A model generated the notes under the pieces. That model worked only from the letters and a program-made list of their open reading frames with translations. It ran no database searches and was not told the origin of the DNA. From Rhizomys pruinosus (Eukaryota; Chordata; Mammalia; Rodentia; Spalacidae): DNA of 64,000 nt. The stretch covers positions 1,118,849 to 1,182,848 of the forward strand of contig VZQC01007120.1 of assembly GCA_009823505.1 (NCBI GenBank). The letters run 5' to 3'. Made by a program: the position numbers and the translations under genes. Numbering within the stretch: the stretch's first letter is position 1; every line of letters starts with the position of its first letter. Of this stretch, positions 22,845 to 35,004 are shown one piece after another.

Positions 22845-23870
22845 AGTTTGAGATTGCATACCATCCAAGCATCTGTGTCTATGCTCACAGCTTAGCTTGA
22901 CATAATAATTGGTACTTGCTTAAATGCCTGTACATCCAATAGCATGTGCTTTGTAGTATGTCTAAAAAGGTATCACTGGGAAAAGCTGTCAATCCATGAA
23001 GGGAAACAACCTGAACAGACTGGAGTCCAAAATGACAACTCCAAAGAAATGAGACTGTTTCTTCTCACCCACTTGTTGCCCCTTTCCCAAAGCCCAGGGA
23101 ACAAACTGCGGAAGAGGAGGCATGGTAGATTGTAAGGCTGCGGAGAGATAGGGGTGAATCATGAGACTACGGAATATAGTCTGGACTCCTACTGATTTTA
23201 ACATGCCTCTGTGATACAAGCTTCTCCAACTGACTATGGGAACCTTGGGTTGTTCAAAATTTGGACATAGATACTTGCAAAATGCAACCAATTACCTAAT
23301 TGTATGACCTACTGAGTAACATCAATGTTTTTCTGCAAACAACTGTGTCATTATATTGTAGAATCCCTTAAAAATAAAAAAAAGAAAACAAAAGCAAAAA
23401 AAAAAGAACGCTATTCCCATCCTGTTGTCAAAGAGTTATAATGCCCCAACCAAAATATTATCCAAGCATATGTGTCTGTGCACATAGAGTAACTTGTTAT
23501 AATCTTTAATATTTGTTACTATTTTTTATTATTAGAAATAAAAGATTAAAACCAAAACAAAATAAAACAAAACTGGATCTCCTATTCTCTCTCTCTCTCT
23601 TTCTTTCTCTCTCTCTCTCTCTCCCTCCCTCCTCTCCAAAGCCCAGAGACTCTTGTGGAATAGGTTGGCATGTCAGATTGTAGGGGCCAAGGAAGAGGGA
23701 TGAATTATGAGATCACAGCAAAATCGGACTGGATTTTTCTTTTTCTTCTTCTTTTTATTTTTTTTTCTTTTTTATTTGATCAACATGTTTATGTAAGCAA
23801 ATCTTTTCCAATGGACTTGAGTACTCTGGGTTGTACAAAAACTGAACTCAGATATTAACTAATTCGGTTT
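22845..23870 (+). repeat. Diverged tandem duplication, about 0.45-0.5 kb per copy
   Basis: Copy 1 (about 22845-23330) and copy 2 (about 23425-23870) share, in order, atccaagcat-tgtgtct, ccaaagccca, a block around gcatg-tagattgta, atga-atca-gag and a ggttgt-caaaa stretch. The copies are strongly diverged. Copy 2 contains a (CT)n expansion at 23588-23632. The family is not identified. Confidence 0.6.
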
Positions 23871-23931
23871 ATATGAACACTCCTTATTCCACATGTATAC
23901 TTACTGGTCAAATAAAAATAAATTAAAAAGA

Positions 23932-23963
<32 letters not shown>
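23932..23963. repeat. (AAAT)n microsatellite
   Basis: Eight uninterrupted aaat units. Confidence 0.95.
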
Positions 23964-24679
23964 GCAAGCCTATTTAATCCCCATCTGTACTTGTGTTCCA
24001 GGCTCAGAAAACTTTTAAGCCTTTGTTGCTAGTTCTGGGACCTCAGGCATGAGAAAATAAGCAAGCCTTCCAACTCTCTGCTGGGTGAATGCTAGCTCTC
24101 TTAAATATTCAAAGAATTTTTCTATAACATCATAAAAAAGTGGTAGACCAGCCAGATATGGAGGAAAACACCAATTTCAATAAGGTCAAGCCAAAGAAAA
24201 TGGACACCCTGCCACTCAAAGCGACAGCTGAGCGGGGAAACACCTGTGAAATTTCCTGAAAGTCTGGACTACAGGACTTCGGCATTCCAACCCCATCCCA
24301 CCCAGTCATGTCAAGACCCCTCCTGATATGGAGGAGGACCCACCTGTAAGACAGACAGGAGCCAAGTGCCACACCGTGAAACCAGGCACATCACACCAAT
24401 GCTTCCAGCCTGTGGAGCTCTGGAAGGGCCTGTCTAATCTGATTCGAATTTCACTGGTTTGCCCTGGGATTTTATGTGTATGATTATTATTTACATGATT
24501 AATGAAAATAGAAAACACAGTCATGGCACAAAAAAAGGAAGTAGATATATTACCAGTCCTGTCGTGAGGAAAAGAATGAGTTGTCTTGAAGCAGGAACAG
24601 ATTCAGAGCAGCAGGACTGCTGTGGCTCTGCCTGTGGTGACCTGGTGCCTAGATCCCAGCCCAGCCTTCCTTTTGGCTT

Positions 24680-24830
24680 TTTTTTTTAGTCTTTTCGAGT
24701 CAGGGTCTCCCTGTAGCCCCAGCTGTCCTGGAACTCACTCTGTAGACCAGGCTGGCCTTGAACTCACAGAGATCCGCCTGCCTCTGCCTCCCAAGTGCTA
24801 GGATTAAAGGCAAGCACCACCACGCCCAGC
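24680..24830 (-). mobile_element. B1 SINE with perfect target-site duplication
   Basis: A full reverse B1 (gagtcagggtctccctgtag to accaccacgcccagc). An 11-bp duplication, ccttttggctt, lies at 24669-24679 and 24831-24841. Confidence 0.96.
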
Positions 24831-24841
24831 CCTTTTGGCTT

Positions 24842-25615
24842 CTTCTAGACACTCCCAACCCCTTTCTTTTTACTTCCACCACTGATTTTTAAAAGCTTGT
24901 AATTGTGCATCCTGCCTCTGCTCCTTTGAGATGTAAATATTTTTAAAAGGTTTCTATTGGTTTTATGAGCATCAAGTTGCACAACTCTGCAAGAACCAGG
25001 AAGTTATCCCTTTGAATTGTAAATACCAAGAGGGATAATATAGTCGTCTGGGGTTAGGTGCTTAAATTTCATGGGCACCTTGCTCAAAAATTCAGAAATT
25101 TTATTTTTCTTTGCGGTAAGGGCAATTCACACACATGGGTGGTCTATTTGCCTGTCTAAGCCAGCTCTTAAAAGCTTTCTAGCCCTTTGCTTCTCCGGAG
25201 TGAATTCAGACTGAATTCTAACCTCTCTCCTTATTGCAATAGCTTTGAAGAGTCTTCCTTACCTCACTTTGTCCAGTGCATCTTTGGTATCCCCAATAAG
25301 GAAAGGGCAGAAGTTTAACTGGTGTGCCAATGGAGAAAACATTTGTTATGCTAAGAAAGACAGTCACACTTAATTACAGAAAATGAGAGTGCAAGCACTT
25401 AGAGGGCCAGAGAAAGACAAGACAAAAGCTTAGGCACAGGCTGTGGGGGTAGCCAGACTCCAATTTATGGGCCAATCCATTCATATAAACTAAACACATT
25501 GTGTAACTTTACTCTTCTCTACGGCATGCCAAAATAAGGGTGGTATTTATAGTGCTGGTTGTGCTGGAAATTAGGTGAGCACCTGAAACATAGATGAGTC
25601 TAACTAGTGCTAACG
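24842..25615. other. Unassigned sequence
   Basis: No gene or clear repeat seen. Confidence 0.4.
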
Positions 25616-26093
25616 AAATGGGGAACAAGGGCGCCCCTAGAGGGTTCTTAGACTCACTCATAAAAGAATTTAGGAATGAACCCAAACAGAAGCTTTAGGA
25701 CAATTTTATTAGAATGTTAAAGAAAAATCTTCAGGGCAGATGAGCTGGTAGTCTGAGCAGCTGCCTTGAGAAGAATGGAGGGGAGAAGGGAAAAAGCCAT
25801 GAAGCCATGAAGCCATGAAGATCTAGAGCCTGCCTGGAGATCAGACTCATGGTGAACTGTCAGCCACACGGTGGGGAGAAGAAAACTTTAGAGGAAAAGT
25901 AAAGAAGTACAGATGCTGGGCCCACTGAGCGCATTAAACAAAGCATGTTTAGAAAAGGGACAGGAAGAAGGAAAGGGGAGCTCACACTTTTCCGAAGAAT
26001 TCAGGAGAGGGCAGACAGAGATCTTCAAGTCTGTGGCTGGGTCTCTGGTGGAATGCCAGGCAGGAAAAGTTCACCATATCATCAACACTTTAG
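25616..26093 (-). repeat. LTR-like repeat, copy A
   Basis: Matches 26714-27080 in order: ttcttagactcac / ctcttagtctcat, aagaattta, aca-ttttatta near an AATAAA on the - strand, aaatcttcagggcaga / aaacctcagggcaggc, and a purine-rich end. A small 10-bp tandem repeat, gccatgaa, sits at 25796-25819. Confidence 0.55.
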
Positions 26094-26713
26094 TGTTATA
26101 GACCGCAGAATTAAGACCACTCTGACCTGGTCAGGTTTTGAATGACTTTATTCACGGCCTGACACATCCCCTGTTTCAGGAAGAGGAATGGCCCCGACCT
26201 TAAGATGGAGGTATTATATATAGGTTTCTTCAGTCAGTTAGGTTATAGCATGTTAGTATTAACACAGCATTCAGTAAACTGAAACTCAACAGAAATTCCA
26301 GCAGTTGTACATTGGCTCAGGCAAACAAAAGTTTACCCTAATTGTCAACCCTAAATCAGGAAAATAAGAAGCAAAAGTCAGAGGCTATAGCAGAAGCAGG
26401 GTCACATAGGTTCAGCTTGGGACGGGAAAGAGGCTTAACTTATGAGCATAGGGATAGTCTTAAGGTGAAATCACCTTAGTTCAGATGATTTATTTCCTTC
26501 ATTTAGCATGACTTAAGGTGAACCTGCCTTCCTAGGGGTGGACCTATGGCCAGTTCATTGACCAGTGAAGCTGGAAAGGTGGGCGGGATTGAAAAATGGA
26601 AAGTCTTCCAACAGAGAGAGACTTTATATTCTTTACCAGTTAATCATATGGGGCTATTTCTGACTTTAATATTAACAGAAGAATTTTAGGGGAGCTCTAC
26701 TTGGGGTATCACA
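26094..26713 (-). mobile_element. Solo LTR, about 620 bp, between two copies of another repeat
   Basis: On the - strand it starts TGTGATACCCC (26713) and ends GGTCTATAACA (26094). It has a TATA-like TATATATAA (complement near 26213-26222), then AATAAA (complement of tttatt near 26147). This is the expected LTR order. No convincing target-site duplication is visible. The family is not identified. Confidence 0.6.
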
Positions 26714-27080
26714 TTTCCAAGGAATTGGGAGTTCCCTCTTGGGGCTCTTAGTCTCATTAATAAAGAATTTAAGAATGGGCTCAGAAGAAAGATCAAGGAC
26801 AAGTTTATTACAGTTTAAAAGAAAAACCTCAGGGCAGGCAAACTAGTAAATTTCTAATGCTGTTTAGAAGAAGGAGAAGGGAAGCAGCCAGGAAAGGGGC
26901 TTTGGGGAAAGTCCAAAAAAGCCCCAAGTACCAGAGAAAGCATATTTAGGTGCTGGCCAGCATCCAAAAGAAAGAGACAGAAGAGCAGAGAAAAGGGGGG
27001 GAAAAGTGGGCACACCTAACAGAACCGCAGGGCAGTGCTGCAGCCGCTGTGCTCAGCCCTCTGGGAAGGAAAAGGATACC
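26714..27080 (-). repeat. LTR-like repeat, copy B
   Basis: Partner of 25616-26093, same orientation, more diverged toward the right. Confidence 0.55.
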
Positions 27081-27939
27081 ATCTCAGTAGAGGGATACTT
27101 ACTCCTTCTGATTCCCTAACATGGTCGGGGTGAATCTGCCTTCCTGAGGGGAACTCTCTGAGCCAGATGATTCACCTGCCCAACAATATGAACCCTGAAG
27201 GGAGGAGACAAGGGTGACATCTCCACCAAGAGGTAGATCCCATGCTTCTGACAAGAAGGAAATGGATTTTCCTGCAGGGGCTAATACTATGAATAAAGAA
27301 AGGACTCTAATTATTTACACAGAAAGAGTTTTTGCTTCTGACCCTTTATTTTGAAATATTTCAAACCTAAGAAAGAGTTAAAGACTAACTCAACAACGAA
27401 TGGATGAACTGCACTTCCCTCCATCAGCAGTGCTCACATCACCTCACTCCCCCTTCTGAACATAGATATAATGCACAAATACTTTTAATACTTCATCATC
27501 CATCTCCAGAAAATAAGGACATCCCCTAACATAAGATAAATGCATTCTTGCACCAAAAAGAGACACAATCATCTGTCCATATTTAAAGTTTCCGTCTTTA
27601 TCACAGTTTCTCATCTTGCCATTTACTTTTTGATCCAGGATCTATTTATACCTCTCCTAATTGCAGGCCGTGTACAATTTATTTAAATCTAGGTAAGCTT
27701 ACATGTCGTTGTGTTGTGTATTAATTATGTTGATTTGGGATTTTATTTTTCTAAAGACATTGACCTATCTAAATACTCCAGGGCAATTGTCCTGTAGAAT
27801 AAACCAGATTCTCATTGTATCTGTTATTTTCCTCATTATTAGGGCCAAGTGTCCTGATTACTTTTTTTTTTTTTAAGGGATTCACAATATAAGAGCACAG
27901 TTGTTTTCAGATCACATTAACGTTGCTCAGTTTGACAAT
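27081..27939. other. Unassigned AT-rich sequence
   Basis: No gene or clear repeat seen; a T-run is at about 27862-27874. Confidence 0.4.
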
Positions 27940-28506
27940 TAGGTAATTGGTGCTAGCATCCACAGATGAGGGATACCAATCGTCATTTGTTTTTCTGGGC
28001 CTGTGTTACTTCACTTAGCATGATATCTTCTAGCTCCTTCCATTTACCTGCAAAGTTCATGATGTCATCTTTCTTTACCGCTGCATAGAACTCCATTGTG
28101 GGGGCTGGAGAGATGGCCTAGTGGTTAAGAGCACTGACTGCTCTTGCAGAGGACCCAGGTTCTATCCCCAGCACCCACATGGTGACTGAGAACCATCTTT
28201 AGCTCCAGTTCCAGGGGAATCTGATGCTGTCTTTTGACCTCCGCGGCATTGCACAACACAGGTGCACAAACCTGTATGCAGACAGTACATTCATACACAT
28301 AAAAATTAATTAATTAATTAATTAATTAAGAAGTCCATTGTGTAGATGTACTACATTTTCTCTATCCACTTGTCATTTGAGGGAAACTTGGGTTGGTTCA
28401 AGCTCTTTGCTATTGTGAAGAGAGCTGCAATAAACATGGCTGTGCATGTATCTCTGCAGTAAGATGAGTCTTGTGGGTACATATCCAGGAGTGGGATGGC
28501 TGGGTC
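27940..28506 (-). mobile_element. L1 3'-end fragment split by a B2
   Basis: The reverse strand gives the ORF2 C-terminal end and the start of the 3' UTR, similar to 11187-11480. Left part 27940-28100, right part 28343-28506, interrupted by the B2 at 28101-28329. Frames are decayed. Confidence 0.88.
28101..28329 (+). mobile_element. B2 SINE inserted in L1
   Basis: A full B2 (ggggctggagagatggccta to acataaaaattaattaatta). The 13-base sequences gaactccattgtg (28088-28100) and gaagtccattgtg (28330-28342) are the target-site duplication with one mismatch. It has the single, not the duplicated, ctccagttccagggga motif. Confidence 0.95.
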
Positions 28507-28959
28507 ACTGATAACTTTAGAATACAGTGTTTTACAAATGCACATGGAACATTCATGAAAAGAGACCATTGTATGGGATCATAAAGAAAGTTTCAAAAAT
28601 ATCAGTGTGATGAGGACAGGAGACCAAAACTGGCTTCGCAGCTTGGGGGCTGTACCCTGGGAGAGAATGGCTGCATTCTTGCCCTTGGCCAGAAACAGGA
28701 AATGCCTGGGTTCTTTGGCAGGGAAGGCAGAAGGGAGCCCTGGTTCCTTATCTCCTCGTAAATGAGCAGCCCTGTCTCGAGACTACCTGTGAGGATGCAA
28801 AGGAGACCCCACTCCAAACACTAATCCCACCTGGTGGACAGCTTTGGAAATGGGTCTCTAGATTTTCATGGTGAAAACAGATATTTATATATTTCCCAAT
28901 TTCAGCCCTATCCTAAAAGATTTTAGAGACTTTTTCAGTGAGTCCATCCAGGATGCATA
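28507..28959. other. Unassigned sequence
   Basis: No gene or clear repeat seen. Confidence 0.4.
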
Positions 28960-29525
28960 TCAGGGCGCCTTTGAGGCCCACTAAGGAGTAGGATATACCT
29001 CTGACCAGGGTGAAGACATGATATCCTTAACAGCTCCAAAATTAGAATAGTATATACCAGGGACTCTTAAGAGTTCATTCATATGGGCCTGTCAATCACT
29101 TGACTAAGAGACCACCTACCAGGAACCCTGATTCATCAACAAGAGGAAGTTAGCCTCTTAATTAGATACTGTTCTTTCACAGAAGGCCCTGCCCTCTGAG
29201 CAGCTGTGTGTGCAGCTGCTGCCAGGCAGCACTGAGGCCGCCATCCAGTCTCCCACCTTTCTGAGTCCTATCTGGGCAAAGTATAAGTTTTCCTTTTCCC
29301 TCTATTACCTTTTTCTTTCAGATACTGGCCAAAGCTTGGGGACATCCTCCGGGACTCTGGGCTGGCTCGCTCTCTTTCTCTGACTCTGGCCCCTCTTTGA
29401 CACACTCTCTCTCTTCCTCTTCTCCATGTTCCTCCTCAGTACAGCTGCTGAGGTCTACAGCTTCCCTGCCCTGTTGCTTTTCTCTCAAACTCTAATAAAA
29501 CTGTCTTTGAGCTTCCTTCCCAGTC
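28960..29525 (+). repeat. LTR-like sequence, possibly MaLR/ERV
   Basis: Pyrimidine-rich ctctctttctctgactctgg and a late AATAAA (about 29494) followed by actgtctttgagcttcc look like the R-U5 part of an LTR. The left boundary is not clear. Confidence 0.4.
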
Positions 29526-29539
29526 TATTTTGTAAATAT

Positions 29540-29935
29540 TTTTACTAATTCTTTGAGAGTTTCATACAATGTGTTTTGATGATCACATTCCACCCCGCCC
29601 CACCCCACCTCCTCCCAGATCCCTGCCCTCCTCCACTCAGACTCTTGTTCTGGAGTACGGTCGACCTACCAGGGGGTCACACCCTGAAAGAACACTGACT
29701 TCTCCCCAGCAGGTATCAATTGCCAGTGGATCCTCCGCGATGCTGAGATTTGGGGGCCCATTTTCCCCCTCCATGCTGGGATTGGATTTTGTCTTGCTTG
29801 AACTTGGACAGATCTTATTCTCGCTGACACAACTGTTCTGAGTTCACACACCTGCAACTGCCAAGCTGTCTGGAAACACCATTTCCTTGTAGTCGTCTAG
29901 CACCTCTGTGTCTTACAATTCTTTAAAACATTATT
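29540..29935. repeat. Lx/L1-type dispersed rodent repeat
   Basis: Recognised by phrases such as tttgagagtttcatacaatg, tcctcccagatccctgccct and ccatgctgggattggatttt, common in old rodent L1 non-coding regions. Family call from memory only. The 90-codon frame at 29569-29841 is inside it and is not a gene. Confidence 0.4.
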
Positions 29936-29950
29936 TTATTTACAAGACTA

Positions 29951-30180
29951 AGGGAGCTGGGAAGATGCCTCAGTAGTTAAGAGCACTGGCTGCTCTCGCA
30001 GAGGACCTAGGTTCAATTCCCAGCACCCACGTGGCAGCTAACAACTGTCCTTAACTCCATTCCAGGGGACCTGATGCCCTCTTCTGGCCTCCACAGGCAT
30101 TGCATGCCTGGGTGCACTTTCGTAAAGCAGCCAAAAGTCTCATACACATAAAATTAAATGTAAAATTAAAAATTTTCTAA
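29951..30180 (+). mobile_element. B2 SINE
   Basis: Head gagctgggaagatgcctcag, ggttcaattcccagcaccca; tail catacacataaaattaaatg. Likely duplication aagactaag on both sides. Confidence 0.9.
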
Positions 30181-30209
30181 AAGACTAAGCACCCAATAAA
30201 AGGACTCCA

Positions 30210-30291
30210 ATTTCCTGGTAAGATCTGGCACTAAACACACAGCTCTCCAATGTTTCCTAGTAAGATCTGGCACCAAACACACAGCTCTCCA
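30210..30291. repeat. Two tandem copies of a ~42-bp unit
   Basis: tttcctggtaagatctggca and tttcctagtaagatctggca each lead into aaacacacagctctcca. Confidence 0.9.
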
Positions 30292-30295
30292 GAAG

Positions 30296-30485
30296 GGGTC
30301 AGAAAGATAACTCAGTCAGCAAAGCCTGTAGAAGCCTGGTGACCGAGCTCAGTTGCCAGAAACTCCATGGTGAAAGGAGAGGACCAATCTCCAAAGGATG
30401 TCCTCCGCTCCTGCGCCACGATATGTGCACACCCTCGTGGACACAGACAGACACACATATGATGATAATAAATTAAATACTTTTT
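30296..30485 (+). mobile_element. B3-like SINE
   Basis: A diverged tRNA-like head (agaaagataactcagtcagc), then gtgaaaggagaggaccaatc and tgtcctccgctcctgcgcca, which fit the B3 3' half; tail with taataaattaaatac. Confidence 0.65.
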
Positions 30486-30504
30486 TTAAAACAAAAGAAT
30501 GGAA

Positions 30505-30639
30505 AGCCGGGTGTGGTGGCACACGCCTTTAATCCCAGCACTCAGGAGGCAGAGGCAGGGTGATCTCTGTGAATTCAAGCCCAACCTGGTCTACATAGAG
30601 AGCTCCAGGTCATCTGGGGCTACAGGGATACCCTGTCTC

Positions 30640-30641
<2 letters not shown>
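30505..30641 (+). mobile_element. B1 SINE
   Basis: Full B1 (aagccgggtgtggtggcaca to taccctgtctcag) whose tail became a (GATA)n run, 30642-30690. Confidence 0.94.
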
Positions 30642-30679
<38 letters not shown>

Positions 30680-30690
30680 ATAGATAGATA
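30642..30690. repeat. (GATA)n microsatellite
   Basis: gatagata repeats with two small interruptions, at the B1 tail. Confidence 0.95.
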
Positions 30691-30976
30691 GAGTGAAATA
30701 TTATAGATGTCCTCTAAACAAATCAGAATTTAACCAAAAAAGTAACCAGTAAAGTATCTAGAAAAATCCCCAAATATATTTAAATAATCCATAAAAATGA
30801 AGAAATTATAGGAAAAATAGAAAATAAATTGAATGATGAAAACACCACAATCTCACAATGTGCCATGCAGATAAGCACTGCTGAAAGAGAGCAGAACTTT
30901 ACCAACTTATAGAGTAAAGAAAGTCCCCAATCAATCTCCTAAACTATAATTTAAGCAAAAGTAAACAGAGAAAAGT

Positions 30977-31330
30977 GTAGGTAAAAAGGAGGCCATCTGT
31001 GGCTTCTTTGACTAGATCACCTGCTTGTCTGCTGACACGGAAACCTGGCCTTAGGCTGGATTTGCCTGCAAAGCATTAGCAAACAGGAGGCTGTGGCCTT
31101 GGGAGCAGAGTCACTCATGAGTTCTCCTACTCCTGATGTCATGGAACATGAGGCACCGGGTCTGAAACCAGGCCCTGAGAGATGATGTCACTCTGGTATA
31201 AAAACAGAATTCTGTGGACAAATAAACAGATTTTCCCTTTCACCATCATCTGGAGAATCCCCCAATTTGCTAATTTTGCACACATAAACTAGGCCCTTTT
31301 GGCACAGGGTTCTCGGTTGGTGCTAGCAGG
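30977..31330 (+). repeat. LTR-like sequence
   Basis: ggtataaaaacagaattctg (TATA box near 31197) and caaataaacagattttcc (AATAAA near 31221) have the spacing of an LTR promoter and poly(A) signal. TG/CA ends and duplication not established. Confidence 0.4.
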
Positions 31331-33235
31331 TTTTCGCTGGAAAGGGGTTGCTCTGCAGACCACCAGCCTGGAAAGTGTGTGTTGGTTTGGCTAGCTGGTT
31401 TTGACTGAACAAAGGCCTGCAGCTGGCCACCAGTCTGTGAGACCTAGAGGTGTGGATTCCCGACAGGTGAGTTTTGTTTGGCCATAGAAGGGCAACAGCT
31501 GATGCCCTAGGCCAAAAGCCTGAGTCAGGATGAGTAAGCCTGGCTAGGCTGGGCTGCGAAATGTCCACATCCAACTGAAGCTTTGCACTTTAGTTTCAGC
31601 TCCCAGGAGAAGCTGCTGGTGGCTGCTTCTCCCCATCCCCCACTGATTCTGCAGGTGTGGTGAGAGTGTCAGAAAAGAAACAAATATGTGTAGGGATTGG
31701 CATGGGCAACTGGCTAAGGTGTTGACCATAAAGTTGTCCAATATAAAAGGACATGTTTTTCCTTTGACTCAAACTGAAATCAAACAAGACAGAACATCAT
31801 CAGACAAAAAAATTTCCTTGAAATATTTTGAATGAAATTGCTAAACATTCACTGAAGCTTGTCACATGGAAAAATAAAGACGCAATGACCAATATTCTAA
31901 ATAGAACAGATATATCACCTATGCCAAAGGATAAGAAAATATTATCAAGTATTGTAGCAAATATATTGCTAGGTGACATTTTGACTACAGGAAGCACATA
32001 ATCAAATTTCACTCTTAGAGGCAATGGGTCTGCTTACTTGGCCAAAGTGTGGGCAGTGGAACTGTCCACTGTCAAAGGACATTTCTTTTACCCCCAAATG
32101 ATCCCTGGGGTGATTCTTGGAGACCACTTTAATATACTGTTCCCTGCCCATCTTGTACCCAATGGTTCCAACACGCACTGCTCCTTCTTATTTCAACCAA
32201 TTACTACATTGGAATGAGATGCTAATTATCTGATTGTATTATTTCAGCTACGTTATTAAAAAGAGCTTCACCCCCTCTCATCACCATTATGAACTCATGA
32301 ATCCCATCTTATTGCACAGGTTATAATCAATTACAATCATTCATTTTTGATGTGTAACTTGTCCCAAGGCAGCTTTTGTATTTTTCTTTCTAATGAGCCC
32401 ATTAGTCTATGTGAATTTGCTTGCTTTGTCACCAGGTTTTTCAGGCTTACGTTGAATAGTCACTGCTCTGGGGTCTGACAAGAGCCATTTTTCTAAGGAG
32501 TCGTTTAGTGGTGACTGGAATTTAGAAATCCAAACCTGGTACTGACCGCTCCCTGCTGTTGAAGTGGCAGAGTTTGTATGTTATTTCAACAAGCAAAGCC
32601 AGGGCCTGTGCTGTGTGTCTGTGTCATCTATCCACTGATCTGTCTGTATATGGTGGTCTACACTGACAACTCTGGCTGACACCCAACCCTATGTAGTCTG
32701 ATTCCTTCAAATATTAATATATTTATTTACACATTCATTTTATTCTATTAAATACACAAATGAGTACCAGCATTATACTAACATGATCAAGAGTTGAGAA
32801 TATAGGCTCAGTTGGTAGAGCCATCCTCAACTACATAGGATGTACTGTAAAGGAGGCCCACACTGATCTCTACCCTGTTAGGCTCCAATGTTATTCTGTT
32901 GTTATTACTAACCCTAGGACCATGTATACTGAATAAGTTAGTCGCCTCTATGAGAGAAAGATTGGGGGCAATTCAGCTGATGACCTTAAGAACACATCAT
33001 ACCCTACTTGATCCACACCACTTAAGTGGCCAATATAATTATGTAGACCAGGACACTTCTGTCTAAGCTAGACAGGAGAGACCAAGATTGGCCTCTCAAG
33101 TAACAAGAGAAATGGGGGAATGAAGGGCAATGAGTTAAAAACATATTTTGCTGACCATACCAAAGCCTTCATCCTAAACAAAAGGGGGAACTTCCACCTA
33201 TATCATAAAGTTAAAAATAAAAGCTGCAGGAAGAC
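31331..33235. other. Unassigned sequence, partly repeat-free
   Basis: No gene. About 32100-32560 is free of recognisable repeats and looks single copy. A purine run, aaaagggggaa (about 33180), sits 50 bases left of the next LTR candidate. Confidence 0.35.
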
Positions 33236-33644
33236 TGTGTAGGGATCAGGATAAACATGTTTTTGAAATAATTGTTGCAGGTGGTCAGTGCAAAGGCCAG
33301 ATAAGCATGTTCTCACATAACCCAACAATCCCAGGAACTATATGTTTTCCACAACCCAACAATTCCAGGAAATATACCATGAATCCTGTCCCCTTTCACC
33401 CCCCACTCTCAGGGCTCTTACAAGCCCACAGTCTATCTCCGCACACGTTTTTGCAGTTATACAAGCCCACCAATCCTGTAACGCCAAGGCTTGGAACCCC
33501 CCCTGCTTGCGATCTTTCCCTTTAAAACGAGTGCCTGTACGGAGCCTCGGGGCTCTACCCAGTCCTGCTGTGCCAGGTATGGGAACAGCCCAGGCTTAAG
33601 CATCTCCTGGTGGTCTGTGAGGGTCTTGGATTCAGGGCATAACA
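33236..33644 (+). mobile_element. Candidate ERV LTR, about 410 bp
   Basis: TGTAGGGATC near the start, TTTAAAA before tgcctgtacggagcctcggg, gctctacccagtcctgctgt, and a right end ggattcagggcataaca. The GC-rich R-like part and CA end fit a class I LTR. No clear duplication. Confidence 0.5.
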
Positions 33645-33700
33645 GTACAAGGCTAGCCTAAACTACATGAAACTCTGTCCCCTAAAACAAACAAATTGAA
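33645..33700 (+). mobile_element. Old B1 3' fragment
   Basis: caaggctagcctaaactaca and gaaactctgtcccctaaaac match the B1 right half in decayed form. Confidence 0.5.
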
Positions 33701-34043
33701 CAAATCTAAGTAAAGAGCAGGGTTTTAAGTTCCATTTAGGGTTTTTTTGCTTTTTGTTTTTATTTGGTGCAGGGGTTTTCCAAGACCTTGGGAACAGTGC
33801 ACTTCATCTGAGATATATCCCAACCCCACAGCTCTTCTTCACTTTATAACATACTCTGTTTATGTTGCACAGTCAAACCCTGTGCACTCAAAACTTACTT
33901 CTTCACTCTGTGATCATTTTCAATTTGATATGCAGTTGGGTGTTTTTTAATTCAAACTTATTACCCACCACTTCTTTCTTTTACTTTCTCTCTCTCTCTC
34001 TTTCATTTATTTGTTTGTTTGTTTATTTGTTTGTTTATTTATT

Positions 34044-34172
34044 TGAGACAGGGTCTCACTATGTAGCACTGGCTGGCCTAGAACTTGCTGTATAGACCAG
34101 GCTGGCCTTGCTCACAGAGATCCACCTGCTTCTGCCTTCCCAGTCTCAGATTAAAGGTGTGCACCCCTGGCT
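34044..34172 (-). mobile_element. B1 SINE with a TTTG/TTTA tail
   Basis: gagacagggtctcactatgt, gtatagaccaggctggcctt and tctcagattaaaggtgtgca; the tail is the tttgtttattt-rich run at about 34005-34043. Confidence 0.9.
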
Positions 34173-34633
34173 TTGTTTTTTCACTTTATTTTTTAATATT
34201 TAAAATATTTACATTATTCAAAATTAAAACTGTATAGAGAGTAGCCATATCCCTCTACCACCTTTGTATACACCATAAGTTAATACATTCATGAATTTCT
34301 AGTCTTTATTTCCTGTTTCATTTTGTAAGAAGTCACTTTCCCTTCTCTTTCAGGTTCCCTATCATGTGAATGCCACTGACGCTTTATTTCATGAAACAGT
34401 GTTTGTGGAATCCTACAGAGCTCTCTTATTCTTGCTCTTGGGCTGTGTTGTACTGTTGTACAAAATACTATATTCAGGCCACCATTCTGAGTGTCATTTA
34501 CATGGAATACACCATGGGATTTGATATCACAAATTATTCCAAATAAGAAACTGTGCACATTTGTGGTTTCTTATTTGGAAGGTATGTCTTCAGTGAAAGT
34601 TTTCATAAAAGACTTTCTGGTTCAAAAAGTAAA

Positions 34634-35004
34634 TGTTAACGGTCAGGGTGTGAGCTACAGAAGCCCATTGGAATGCAGAAACACCCAAGATTCATGTTGC
34701 CCAAGGACCGGCTCTACCAGGCTAGCCTTTGGCTATACTAAAGCAGGCCACCACCGATTACTCAGGAATCTTCCACCTCGCCTTTCGAAAGCCAGATCCC
34801 AGATTCCTGCAAAGTGTGCTACCCACCCCACTCTCACTGAATCCCATTCCCACCTTCTCCCTTAAATTCCCAAGCCAGACACCATTCTGTGCTTGGCTCT
34901 ATCTATCCCTGAGCCTAGCTCCGGCTACCCTGAATTAAACTTTGCTCCAAAGAGCTTAGACCTCGTGGCCTTTCATTCCAGGGGGAGCGCGCCATAACCT
35001 TACA
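34634..35004 (+). mobile_element. Candidate ERV LTR, about 371 bp
   Basis: Starts TGTTAACGGTC and ends CCATAACCTTACA. It has ATTAAA (34934-34939) before tttgctccaaagagcttaga and a GC-rich U5-like cagggggagcgcgcc. No clear duplication, so ends are tentative. Confidence 0.55.
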
